NCBI GenBank assembly: GCA_026770615.1
Contig: MU631327.1
Coordinates: 371,312 to 386,686 of the forward strand
DNA length: 15,375 bases
Direction: 5' to 3'
DNA from: Pavlovales sp. CCMP2436
Taxonomy: Eukaryota; Haptophyta; Pavlovophyceae; Pavlovales
The notes beneath the pieces were generated by a model. It was not told where the DNA came from and searched no databases. It saw only the letters and a program-made list of their open reading frames with translations. Within the stretch, counting starts at the first letter, position 1. Every line of letters begins with the position of its first letter. Positions 7,456 to 15,243 of this stretch are shown piece after piece. The translations under genes were made by a program, and so were the position numbers.

Positions 7456-8772
7456 TCACTTGAAGCCGGTAGCCGAGGCTGAGGAAATGCGCCCACCCTG
7501 CACCGGGCGGTGCTCGCCCGCGGCCTTGCCCCACAGACCCTGGCCGGTCTGCACGGTGAAGGATGACCTCAAACGGAGCGCGCTCAACTTTGCCTTTTCT
7601 GGCTTTCCGAAGCAAGGCCCGCGGTAGCTCCTCACCTTGTGTGAGACACGGCCGAGCGCGCCGAGGCACACGGAGACCTGCCTCAGGTTCGTGCCGTTGA
7701 ACAAGTCTCCGGTCTCGAAGGTCTCGTGCTCCTGTACGCCTAGCGCCCGCACGGCCTGCAGAAAGCGCTCTATGTTCTCGCGCTGCGGGAAGGGCGCGAG
7801 CGTGACCCTCTCGATGCGAGCGATGGAGCCGGGTAGGATTGCATTTGCTAGCTCGCAGAGCACAACACCCGATTTCAAGTAGGCGAGAACAACCTCGTCA
7901 TCCACGAGCACCATGGCCGCCGCGAGCATCGGCGTCCCGTCGCCCTCCCCCTTGCTCTCCCCCTCGGAACACGGCGCCGACGCCGACGCCGGCGCCTCTG
8001 CCGACGCCGGCGCCTCTGCCGACGCCGGCGCCTCTGCCGACGCCGGCGCCTCTGCGCTCCCGTCGGTGCCGTGCTCAGAGGGGGAGGGCAGCGGAGAAGA
8101 GAGCAGGAGGCCGGTTACTGCCGTCACCTCCGGTGTCCCGCTCTCCTCTCCACCGCCCTCCCCCTCGGAGCACAGCGCCGACGCAGGCGCCCCCGCCCTC
8201 TCGTTCGTGCCTTGCTCCGACGGGGAGGGCGGCGGAGATGGCAAGGGGATGCCAGTGACGGCAGAAACCCAGCGCACCACGGTGGCGAGCTGCTCGTCCT
8301 CGGGCGCCCAGGTGTGACCCGCCGTGTAGTCCACATTTGGGCGGTGCAGGGGCGAGGACGAGTTCCGTGGGCTTCGCGCTCCGTAGGATGCGGATTGCTC
8401 GTCCAAGAGTGCGAGCACCGCCGGGGGAACCCAGACGCTCCGCTCACAGTCTCCGGGGGCCTCGCACTCCTCATTGCGCGCAAGGCGGCGTGCGCGGCGA
8501 CGGCGGGAAACTGCACCGAGCAGCGCGAACACACCTAGCAGCACCGCGCCGAGCACGAGCGTCCTGATAAGGTAGGCGGTGGGCTCGACGCTCGGTGGCT
8601 CGGCCCTCGGTTGCTCGGGTCTCGGGGGCTCAGCCCGCCGGAGCATCTGGGCCAGTGGAGACCTTCTCCACAGCTCACTCGTCGCGCGCAGCCCGCGGAG
8701 GAGCGCGTTCCCGCCGCCGTGACCCTTGACTCTCATCCCGCCGTGTGTCAGACGACGATGACCCTTCGTCAT
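7456..8772 (-). CDS. Single-pass membrane protein with an interrupted calponin-homology (CH) domain
   Basis: The start is taken at the ATG 8772-8770, giving 438 codons; an ATG at 8736 is an alternative. Residues 1-66 are basic and P/E-rich with no obvious signal peptide. A hydrophobic segment at about 67-88 (AYLIRTLVLGAVLLGVFALL) is followed by SRRRRARR, so the C-terminal part should face the cytosol. The CH domain begins with LATVVRWVSAVTGIPL (about 162-177). A repetitive P/S/E/G/A-rich insert of about 112 residues follows. The domain then resumes with VDDEVVLAYLKSGVVLCELA, LPGSIARIERVTLAPFPQRE, NIERFLQAVRALGV, DLFNGTNLRQV and LGALGRVSHK (to about 378). These are signature segments of calponin/transgelin-type CH domains, which bind or bundle actin or act in signalling. 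The tail GPCFGKPEKAKLSALRLRSS is basic. Inference: a membrane-tethered actin-linked protein. The stop TGA overlaps a GTGAGT donor, so a further exon is possible. Confidence 0.8.
   Translation of the reverse strand: MTKGHRRLTHGGMRVKGHGGGNALLRGLRATSELWRRSPLAQMLRRAEPPRPEQPRAEPPSVEPTAYLIRTLVLGAVLLGVFALLGAVSRRRRARRLARNEECEAPGDCERSVWVPPAVLALLDEQSASYGARSPRNSSSPLHRPNVDYTAGHTWAPEDEQLATVVRWVSAVTGIPLPSPPPSPSEQGTNERAGAPASALCSEGEGGGEESGTPEVTAVTGLLLSSPLPSPSEHGTDGSAEAPASAEAPASAEAPASAEAPASASAPCSEGESKGEGDGTPMLAAAMVLVDDEVVLAYLKSGVVLCELANAILPGSIARIERVTLAPFPQRENIERFLQAVRALGVQEHETFETGDLFNGTNLRQVSVCLGALGRVSHKVRSYRGPCFGKPEKAKLSALRLRSSFTVQTGQGLWGKAAGEHRPVQGGRISSASATGFK
7982..8053 (+). repeat. 18-bp repeat, four perfect copies, within the CH-domain gene
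   Basis: The unit GCCGACGCCGGCGCCTCT occurs four times in a row without change. On the coding (minus) strand it encodes four SAEAPA-type hexapeptides inside the insert that splits the CH domain. Perfect copies suggest recent slippage, and length polymorphism would be expected. Confidence 0.95.
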
Positions 8773-9514
8773 TACGGCCAATGTGCAATTACGGAAGCCC
8801 GCGCACGGGGGGTATCAAGTGGGAAGGACTCGGGCATCACCGACTTTTTGTCTGCCCCGGGTGCGCCCCACCTGGGGTATCACCGTCTTGGTTCAAGCCC
8901 CAGGCCAGGTGTGACTATCGCACCGGGGTGTTCGTACTAAGCCAGTTAATTAGTGTGCTTTCTAAAAATGCATATCTAACTACGGCCTCCCCAGGCTAGG
9001 TTACAAATGCGCGCGTCATTTTGTACCCCCCCCCCTCCACACACACACCCAACCTTGTACTTCTGTAAGAGGGATACGTTCAACGATAGTTTGAAAAATA
9101 AAACGTATGTAGGGGGGGTACGTTCGACGATATGCGCCGCAGGCGGAAAAAGAAAAACTTATTTAACGAAAACTATTGTCCCTCACAACCCCCTGCAGTC
9201 AGTTCGAGTCAGTGGCAGGTCAGTGGCCTTGTGAGTGGCAGTGGGTATCTGGGGTGAGGGGCGGGTCTGGCTGAGTGCAATATCGACTCGGGCCCGAATC
9301 AAACTCTCCATCTTAATTAGTATTACTGTACTCCGCTCTTTGAGCTGCCAATCGGGCGACTCATTGAGCAGCTTCGCCCATCCCGGCGAGCGCGCTTTTT
9401 AAATTTCGGCGCAGCTGCCAAAGCATTGCTCGGCTTGCTCCGCCCCGCCGGGAAGCGCTGCGCACCCAGGGCCGCGGCTTGGCTGCGCCTCGGACGCATC
9501 GCTCCTTGGAGTAC
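8773..9514. other. Intergenic region between divergent CH-domain and transporter genes
   Basis: There is no gene. CCAAT at 8779-8783 lies just upstream of the CH-gene start. An inverted pair CACCTGG/CCAGGTG spans about 8867-8910. GCGTCATTTTG with a C tract at 9013 matches 6111. TACGTTCAACGATA at 9075 and TACGTTCGACGATA at 9119 are near-identical direct repeats, and are inverted versions of the words near 6290-6430. GTCAGTGGC-like words recur at 9205-9240. TTTTTAAAT at 9398 lies about 110 bp upstream of the transporter ATG and could be a TATA-like element. Confidence 0.45.
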
Positions 9515-11272
9515 ATGGACTCGGATGGCTCCGACTCGGACCCGATGCTCCGCTCGTCGAGCCAGCTGAGCATGCCGCTGCTGCCGGTGGCCGAGGGCGA
9601 CGTCCGCGGGCCGCGCGCGCCGGCGACTCACGCGACGGCCGGGCTCCTCGGCTCGGTCTTCAACCTCTGCGCCGCGACGCTTGGTGCGGGCGCGCTCTCG
9701 CTGCCGTACGCGGTCTCCCTCGTCGGCGTGCGCCTCGCACTCGCGCTGCTCGCTGTTGCTGTCGTGGGTGCGTTCCTGAGCATCGAGTTGTTGGTGGCTG
9801 CTCTCGACTCGGCGGGCTGCAGCACCTACGAGGCCGTCACCCGAAAGCGGCTGGGCGCACGCGCGGCCGCGCTGGTGGAGGTTGCGATCTTGGCCTTCTG
9901 CGTCGGCACGTGTGTCGCCTACACGATCGCGCTGGGCGACATCCTTGACCAGCTGCTCGCAAAACCCAAACTGCTGCCGAGCTGGGCGCCGCACACGCGC
10001 ACGCAGCTGACGATCGCCGCGTGGGCGCTGCTGCTGCTGCCCATCTCGCTGCCGCGCTCGCTCGCCGCGCTGCAGAGCGCCACCTTCGTCAGCACCGCCG
10101 CGCTCTGCGTGCTCGTCGGCACGGTCGTTGCGCACGCCGCACGCGCCGACACGCCGCAGTCGCCGCCACTGCCCAGCCCGCCGCCCGCCGGCCCGGGCGG
10201 CGCGGCGCTGGCAGAGGTCTCGCGGCTGGCGAGCGCGCTGAGCATCATCATGTTCGCCTTCACGTGCCAGGTGAACGTCCCCGAGGTTTACGCCGAGCTG
10301 CGCGACCGCTCCGCCCGCCGGATGCGCATCTCAACGGCGGGCGCGCTCGCGACTGCGCTGGTTCTCTACGTGCTGGTGGGGGTGGCCGGGTTCTGGGAGT
10401 TTGGCAGGGAGACGCGCTCCGACATCCTGCAGAACTACGACGTGTGGGCGGCCGACGGGCGCGACCGCGGGATGCTGCCCGCCTACGCGCTGATGGGAGT
10501 GGCGATCGTGGTTGCCTACCCCTTCAACGTGCTCCCCGCACGGCAGACCATCCTCGTCGCTCTCGGCGCAGACGAGCGCGGCGCGGGTGTGGGGCTGCGC
10601 GGCAGGCTGGGCGAGGGCGCGCTGCACGTGGCGCTTACGGTCGCCATCACGGGCAGCTCGCTGATCTGCGCGCTCTTCGTGCCGGGCATCCACATTGTCT
10701 TCCAGGTGCGAGCTGGCATTTTTTTTTTACTCTGCCAGCGCTGGGCAAAGTAGTCCGGATTGCACATTACGGTGAGGTCCAATAGTAATATAATAGTTAT
10801 AACAAATAAGCACATGTTCCAGTTACCTGAAAGTCGTTCAGGTGCAGAACCCCCCTTCATTCATACAGTCATATCCGAAGACTTACTATTATATTACTGG
10901 TGACGCTCTCAGTACTGGATCTCACCCCGGAGGTACGAACTAACTCTGCCAACACTAGGCAAGCTAGTCAGGATAATAAATGTGAAAGAAAAGGAGCATA
11001 GTTTTAATACGGTTTGGTGAGGAATATTTACAAGCCCCCCCCCCCTCCAATCCCCAACCCTCCCAATACTTTGACAGCTGCTGGGCGGGACGGCCTCGGC
11101 GCTCGTCTGCTTCTGCGTGCCTGGCCTGCTGGCGTTGCGCTCCGAGCTGCCGCTGCTCGAGGGACGGAGCGCGCGGCTCGCGGTGTTTTTGTTGGTAGGC
11201 GGCGGCGCGCTGGTCGGAGTTGTAAGCACCTTGGTCACGGTGATGGGGCTCGTGGTGGGCGAAGGCCGGTAG
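9515..11272 (+). CDS. Amino-acid transporter, SLC38/AVT (AAAP) family
   Basis: Two exons, 9515-10705 and 11078-11272, join in phase 0 (CAG|GTGCGA to TTGACAG) into 461 residues. The upstream in-frame TTG at 9479 is not needed; the ATG at 9515 begins MDSDGSDSDPMLRSSSQLSM, an acidic, Ser-rich cytosolic tail of the sort seen in this family. TM1 carries the hallmark GSVFNLCAATLGAGALSLPYA (about 46-66), with unwound-helix glycines that bind substrate. I count about eleven hydrophobic segments, including AFTCQVNVPEVYAEL (TM6 region) and AYALMGVAIVVAYPFNVLPAR (TM8 region). Exon 2 supplies the last two helices, GGTASALVCFCVPGLLAL and LAVFLLVGGGALVGVVSTLV, which confirms the junction. Family knowledge: proton- or sodium-coupled movement of neutral amino acids at the plasma membrane, vacuole or lysosome. 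Substrate, ion and membrane cannot be told from sequence. PPLPSPPPAGPGG forms a Pro-rich loop between helices. The unspliced frame stops at 10753. Confidence 0.9.
10706..11077 (+). other. Intron of the transporter gene (372 bp) with nested repeats
   Basis: The intron is bounded by GTGCGA and TTGACAG. It holds a 14-bp perfect inverted repeat (10784-10797 and 10885-10898, AGTAATATAATAGT type). A 32-bp imperfect direct repeat (10729-10760 and 10943-10974, 26 of 32 matching) starts ACTCTGCC and ends GGAT. A C tract precedes the acceptor. The arrangement, an inverted repeat inside a direct repeat, looks like a decayed insertion. Confidence 0.7.
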
Positions 11273-11494
11273 CAAGAAAGGGGAAACGCCGCAGTGATAG
11301 CCTCATTTTTAGTTGTGGGTGCGGTAGCTACCGTTCCATACAGCATAGCTCTTAGTCAGTCTAGACATTCCCGCGGCCTTTTATGTTGACAAGACTACTA
11401 ATCAAGAAAAACTAACTAGTTACCGGCCGCCAATGTTGTATATTCCCTCTTCTTCAACCATTCCTTCCACCGCACCCCCGGGCTGCGACCCACG
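11273..11494. other. Short intergenic stretch between convergent genes
   Basis: The transporter (+) ends at 11272 and the CEP19-like gene (-) ends at 11495, so this 222-bp stretch contains both 3' UTRs. I see no gene, repeat or clear terminator-like structure in it. Confidence 0.5.
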
Positions 11495-12833
11495 CTACGC
11501 CCTGCACGCGCGAACGAGTTCTCGACATTCCAAACCCCATCGCTTCCCAGCGATACCAGATAAGTCACCGGTGGGATCAACAATGAACTCGCTTGCTCGC
11601 GCACTGTCGGGCGGTCCCGCGTTGCGCAGCGACGCCAGGGCGTCTTTTTCGGCTTCCTCGTCATCCACCACTTATACCAGTTCCCCACGGCCACTTTACA
11701 GCGTAGGAGCGCTAAGATCAGCTTGATGACTTGAACTTGACAGTACTAAATCATTTTATTAATATAATTTATATTGAGTCGTCTGAGTGAGTGCCTCAAC
11801 GGTCTGCAGGCCTAAGAAGTCACTTTAAGGAATAAAGAGTTTAAATATCGTACCACCTCAAGAAAGAACGAGCAACGCACGTGCGGTTGAAGTGCGCGCA
11901 AAGTTACGGCTTCCACCCCCCACCACTTCGCCCGCCCCCCGCGCGAGCGGCCGCGAGACCGTACTTACCCGCCGCCCCGTCGTCCGAGTCGTCGGAGGAC
12001 ATGCCGAGCAGCGCGGCGAGCGGGTCCGACTTGGGCTTGGGCTTGGGCTTGACCGCGGACGCCTGCTTGCCCGCCAGTGGCGAGTCGAACGAGTCGACAG
12101 AGCCAAACAAGTCCGACCTGAGTAGCTGCGCGGCCGTGGGCTTGGCCACCGCGGGTGTTGGGCGGATGCTCAGCGAGTCGAGCGCGTCGAGCGTGTCAGG
12201 AACGGCCCATGGCGAGGGCTTCTTCGGTGCGGGCTTGAGCGCATCGAGTGAGTCGAGCGCGTCGCCCAGATCTAACCCGCCCGCTGAGCCGAGGCGCGGC
12301 GCGGGCTTGGCCACCGCAGCGCCGGAGGGAAGAAGTGTGGCCGCCCCCCCTCCCCATCTGCCAGCCAGTGCCGAGGAGCCGGCGCCACTTGCTCCAACAG
12401 TGCCAGCTGCTCTCAAGCTGCCCGAGGGTAGCCCGCCGGCGCTCTTGGCGTGAGCCGCGGCCACGCTTTTGGCGCCATCGTGACTGCCGCTGACGTACAC
12501 GGGGCTCTTCGCGGGTTTTGCGATGCCATCAACCCCAGCAAGCCCCGGCAGACGGGCGGGCTTGTTTGTGGCCTTGCGCATCTCGCTCGCGAGCCGCACC
12601 GCGGCTGATAACAGCCACGCCTCGTTTGCTTCGTCGAGCAAGGGCGCCACCGCCTGCCTGAGCTTTTCCGCGAGCACGGACGGCTCGAGGCGTAGCACCG
12701 CGTGGTCGCGCACGGGCACCACGCGCTTTCGTAGCTTGCTTGCGTCAGTTGGGTGCGCATAGACGACCACTATCGCCGGCCGCGGGTGAAGCGCGAAGCC
12801 GAGCGCCGGCAACTTGCGCTCAAGCTCGGACAT
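11495..12833 (-). CDS. CEP19-like centrosomal/basal-body protein with long disordered linker
   Basis: Exon 1 runs 12833-11969 and exon 2 runs 11670-11495. The donor is GCGG|GTAAGT (perfect consensus) and the acceptor is TATAAG. The phase-1 junction reads through to TAG, giving about 346 residues. The N-terminus, LGFALHPRPAIVVVYAHP then KLRKRVVPVRD (about 11-43), matches the opening of CEP19 (pattern GIRFxPPAIxLxYE...KxRxRxMPVR). Residues 50-90 are helical. A linker of about 190 residues, rich in A/S/G/K/P, carries repeated LDxLD-type acidic motifs (DALDSLDALKP, DTLDALDSLSI, SVDSFDSPL) and ends KPKPKPKSDPLAALLGMSSD. Exon 2 begins VDDEEAEKDALASL and continues ASEFIVDP, resembling the CEP19 C-terminal DDKELxKR...FVYDIE stretch. 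Known role: CEP19 at the mother centriole recruits RABL2 for ciliogenesis. Inference: basal-body function in a flagellated cell. Human CEP19 is about 163 residues, so most of the extra length is the linker. Confidence 0.72.
11671..11968 (-). other. Intron of the CEP19-like gene (298 bp)
   Basis: It is bounded by GTAAGT at 11968-11963 and by AAG ending at 11671. It contains dispersed repeat copy B (11701-11741) directly before the acceptor and an AT-rich block (about 11745-11775). Minus-strand frames that read from the donor into the intron meet a stop soon, which supports splicing. Confidence 0.65.
11701..11741 (-). repeat. Dispersed repeat copy B
   Basis: In reverse complement it matches 6607-6643 in two blocks (TCAAGTTCAAGTCA and CTGATCTTAGCGCTCC). 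It lies 30 bp upstream of the acceptor of the CEP19-like intron, so it may supply part of the 3' splice-site context there. Confidence 0.8.
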
Positions 12834-12878
12834 GGAGTTCTTCCGGCCTCCTTGGGCAGTTCAGGCGGCAGCCATAGA
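12834..12878. promoter_or_regulatory. Divergent start region, CEP19-like gene / CIA30 pseudogene
   Basis: Only 45 bp lie between the ATG of the CEP19-like gene (12833, minus) and the putative ATG of the CIA30 pseudogene (12879, plus). No specific factor site is recognised. If the plus-strand gene is dead, its promoter may persist as part of the CEP19 promoter. Confidence 0.35.
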
Positions 12879-13552
12879 ATGAAATTCAAATTGAAAATGA
12901 TGGGCGCTGGGCCGCTGGTCGCGCGGCACTCACTGCGGCGCCGTCCGGCCGGAGGCAGTGGCTAGCCCGGCGCTGAGCGACGCCGAGCGGCTCGAGCTGG
13001 GCGAAGTGCTCTTCAACTTTGCGCGCCTGGCGACCGCGGTCTAGGAATTTAAGAGCGTAGATAACTGCTGCATTATGGGCGCCACGTCAAGAAGCAGTCT
13101 GGTCCTGTCTGATGGCCGGTGATATCGTGCTCGGCGGTGGCGGCTTCGCGTCGGTGTGCGCATATGCGCGCGGGTGGGCGCTAGCCGAGACGCGCGGCGT
13201 GCGCATCCGCTGCCGCGGCGACGGGCGGACGTTCAAGCTCACTGTGCGCATGGACGCCCAGCCCGACGGCGTCGAGTGGCAGCATGATTTCGTGCCGCCT
13301 CCCGACGGGCAGTGGCACGACGTCAACCTCGAGTGGTCTCGCTGCACCCCCTCCTGGCGTGGATGCATCGCGCCTGACGCCGAGCCGCTCGCTGCCGCGC
13401 GCATATGCTCGTTTGGCCGGATGCTCTCCCGCTTCGACGACCACGGCGTGCTGCTCCCTTCGGTCTTGAGCGGCCAGTTTCAGCTGGACGTGCACTCGGT
13501 GACCGTGCTGCGCCCGATCGCCTACGGCCTAGCGGCACTGCAATACATATAA
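12879..13552 (+). pseudogene. Broken CIA30-domain (NDUFAF1-type) gene
   Basis: CIA30 motifs occur in order but in different frames. From 12879, MKFKLKMMGAGPLVARHSLR is basic and could be a mitochondrial presequence. From 12961, in another frame, ALSDAERLELGEVLFNFARL matches the usual start of the domain. This frame meets TAG at 13042-13044 and continues EFKSVDNCCIMGATSRSSLV, the position of the conserved VDDxVMGGVSxSxL motif. Near 13115 the frame shifts, and GDIVLGGGGFASVCAYARGW, VRIRCRGDGRTFKLTVRMDA, VEWQHDFVPPPDGQWHDVNL, PSWRGCIAPDAEPLAAARIC and FGRMLSRFDDHG follow to the stop at 13550-13552. Members help assemble mitochondrial complex I. A short piece expected between LSDG and GDI is missing, which suggests a deletion. 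Tiny introns do not explain the breaks. Sequencing error remains possible, but a stop plus two frame changes makes decay more likely. The 3' half is well preserved. Confidence 0.75.
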
Positions 13553-13589
13553 TAATGGTGCGGCGTGAATATCTTAATCTCTAGTTGAG

Positions 13590-14397
13590 CCGGCTCTTAG
13601 AAAAGGCATAACGTACGAAGAATATTCGTGGAGCCACGGGCCGGAGGCCCGCGGGGGGCCGGGGCCCCGGGCATACGTTCTTCGTAGGGCCCTGAGCGAA
13701 AGATAACAGTGCGGCGTGCGCGTACACCGTTTGTACTTGATTATAATGAACAGAATAAGTAGTTGCGCGCGCGCGCACGCAGCGCGCGCGCCGCGCGGTG
13801 GGCACTATGCGCGCGTTTGCAAACGTAATACATGTGCACGGCCCTAGTCAACACTCCATCAATTTTTCAGAGCCAATGGAGCTAAAGGCCAGAAGTTATG
13901 GCCAATAGGCAATACCATTTTTGTTTTTGACTTGGAGTTAATTAAGTTTTAATCCTAACAAAGTAGTAACTGTAAGATTATATTTACGAACTGTGTCTAG
14001 CGTGCGCACTTAGCTGCGGTGCCGGGCACCGGCGCATGGGAAAGTAGTGCTCACCGGGGTGCGCGAATGAAATGCGAAAAAAAAATGCGGGCCTTAAAAT
14101 GGCTAAAAAGGCTGAGGGCGTATACCACCAGCAACAAGAGACGCGGTCGTGGCATGAAGCCGCGTAGGCCCGCCACCTGGGCGATCACTGGCTGAATTTG
14201 TCGGCCGTACACATCAGATTTGCCTGACTTCTGCTGCCTGTCTTCCTATTAAGTAAGTCGTAGTCCAAAAAATAGGCTTAAAAGGGCAAAAAAATCTACG
14301 CAAGCGAAAGGGGCCTTTGGCGGCGCCTCCGGCGGGGCCCTCCCGGGGGGCCTTCCGGTGGACTTACGGGGGCCCTGAGTGATATTCTAAGAGCCGG
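13590..14397. mobile_element. Non-autonomous hAT-like element with 8-bp target duplication
   Basis: Perfect 13-bp terminal inverted repeats (CCGGCTCTTAGAA at 13590-13602; its complement at 14385-14397) are flanked by TAGTTGAG (13582-13589) and TAGTTAAG (14398-14405), which match at 7 of 8 bases. An 8-bp target duplication with short TIRs is typical of hAT transposons. Sub-terminal regions are strongly G+C-rich and palindromic (about 13635-13672 and 14318-14375), both ending near GGGCCCTGAG. The middle is AT-richer with an alternating CG run near 13765-13797. No transposase is encoded. It lies about 30 bp after the CIA30 stop. Confidence 0.72.
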
Positions 14398-14405
14398 TAG
14401 TTAAG

Positions 14406-14754
14406 AACGGAGTACGGACGGCCCCGGACGATGCATTTGCGTAGCGGGAAGGGCGAAGCCGAAAGCGTGGCCTCGATCAGCACTAGCAGCTATGGGACTG
14501 CGGGACAGTCAAAGCTAGCGCTTGCTTTGCTGGAACCATTGTTGTTCGTGCAAGAGCTGTCCTGGTGTTTCTCAGACTTCTCTGCATGACTCATGTAACT
14601 AACTAGTTGAAGTGTTGAACCCACGCAAAACCCGGCGGAATTTGGGTGATGGCTGACAGCGGCGGGAAGCGAGAAGGTACTGAGCAGCTCGGTACCGAGT
14701 AGCTCGGTACTGATACCAAACGGCCAGCGCTCAGCTGGCTAGCAACTCACCGAA
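14406..14754. other. Unassigned stretch with a 15-bp tandem repeat
   Basis: No gene is recognised. At 14676-14717 a 15-bp unit (GGTACTGAGCAGCTC, then GGTACCGAGTAGCTC, then a 12-bp partial copy) repeats about 2.8 times and includes the palindrome CGGTACCG. The rest is mixed-composition DNA without clear structure. Confidence 0.5.
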
Positions 14755-15243
14755 ATGACTGTTGGAGTTGAAATAGCCACCGGATTTTGCAAGCATGCGC
14801 GACTCGATGCGCGCCCCGGGCGAGCACAGACACGCGCACAAGGGCTTACGGTGCCGGTGGGCCCCGGCTTCTGCCACCTCGCAACTCGCCAATGCGTCCA
14901 CGACACGGGGGCCGGCCGTGGGCTACGTTGGCGGCTAGCAGTCGGTGCGCTGGATGGCCCGCGTTCACGAGATCATGGGCGACTCGATGAGGCAGGGTCA
15001 GAGTACTGCCAGATACACTTTCGGCTCACGTCCCGGGTGCGGTCGGGGGCTCCCGGAGAAGCGCCCCCCGACTGCGCCCGGGATGCGAGCCGAAACCTGA
15101 ACCTGCTCACCATGCGCAGCGTGGCACTCAAGTCGACTGTCAGCCACGAAGGTGTCGCTCACGACTGCCTGTCAAGACCGTCCTGCCTGGGCAGGACAAT
15201 TGTCTGTCAAGACCAACCTGTCTGGACGACCCAGCCCGAGTGA
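14755..15243 (+). CDS. Uncertain 162-codon ORF
   Basis: An ATG-initiated frame runs to TGA at 15241-15243. I recognise no domain. Third-position G+C is high only in the second half (for example SRNLNLLTMRSVALKSTVSH). A strong 77-bp hairpin (15019-15095) lies within it, which could keep a G+C-rich frame open by chance. Another frame in the same stretch contains VRWMARVHEIMGDSMRQ between possible splice sites and could be a real exon instead. Treat as a possible exon-bearing region and not a firm gene. Confidence 0.2.
   Translation: MTVGVEIATGFCKHARLDARPGRAQTRAQGLTVPVGPGFCHLATRQCVHDTGAGRGLRWRLAVGALDGPRSRDHGRLDEAGSEYCQIHFRLTSRVRSGAPGEAPPDCARDASRNLNLLTMRSVALKSTVSHEGVAHDCLSRPSCLGRTIVCQDQPVWTTQPE
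15019..15095. repeat. 77-bp imperfect hairpin
   Basis: Arms 15019-15050 and 15063-15095 begin TTTCGGCTC and end GAGCCGAAA, with four differences and one bulged base. Read as plus-strand RNA, three of the four differences are G-U wobbles and one is A-C. No known RNA family is recognised. Confidence 0.85.
15169..15225 (+). repeat. Direct repeat with embedded palindrome
   Basis: CTGTCAAGACC followed by CCTG-CTGG occurs at 15169-15190 and 15204-15225 (19 of 22 positions match, spacing 35 bp). The first copy overlaps the 8-bp-stem palindrome GTCCTGCCTGGGCAGGAC at 15180-15197. It lies at the end of the uncertain ORF. Confidence 0.7.

Noticed and set aside
8860..8915. Possible tRNA (GGTTCAAGC T-loop-like string)
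   Set aside because: The T-stem has a mismatch, and no acceptor, D or anticodon arm of the right spacing can be drawn. The complementary ends CACCTGG/CCAGGTG give a 44-nt hairpin only.
9323..10135. 270-codon minus-strand ORF
   Set aside because: Its R/Q/A-rich translation is the antisense of the SLC38-type transporter, which has clear membrane helices and a confirmed second exon.
11416..11694. Minus-strand frame containing a PP2C-like SLGSDGVWNVE
   Set aside because: It is another frame of the second exon of the CEP19-like gene. The PP2C resemblance is one short string with no other motif.
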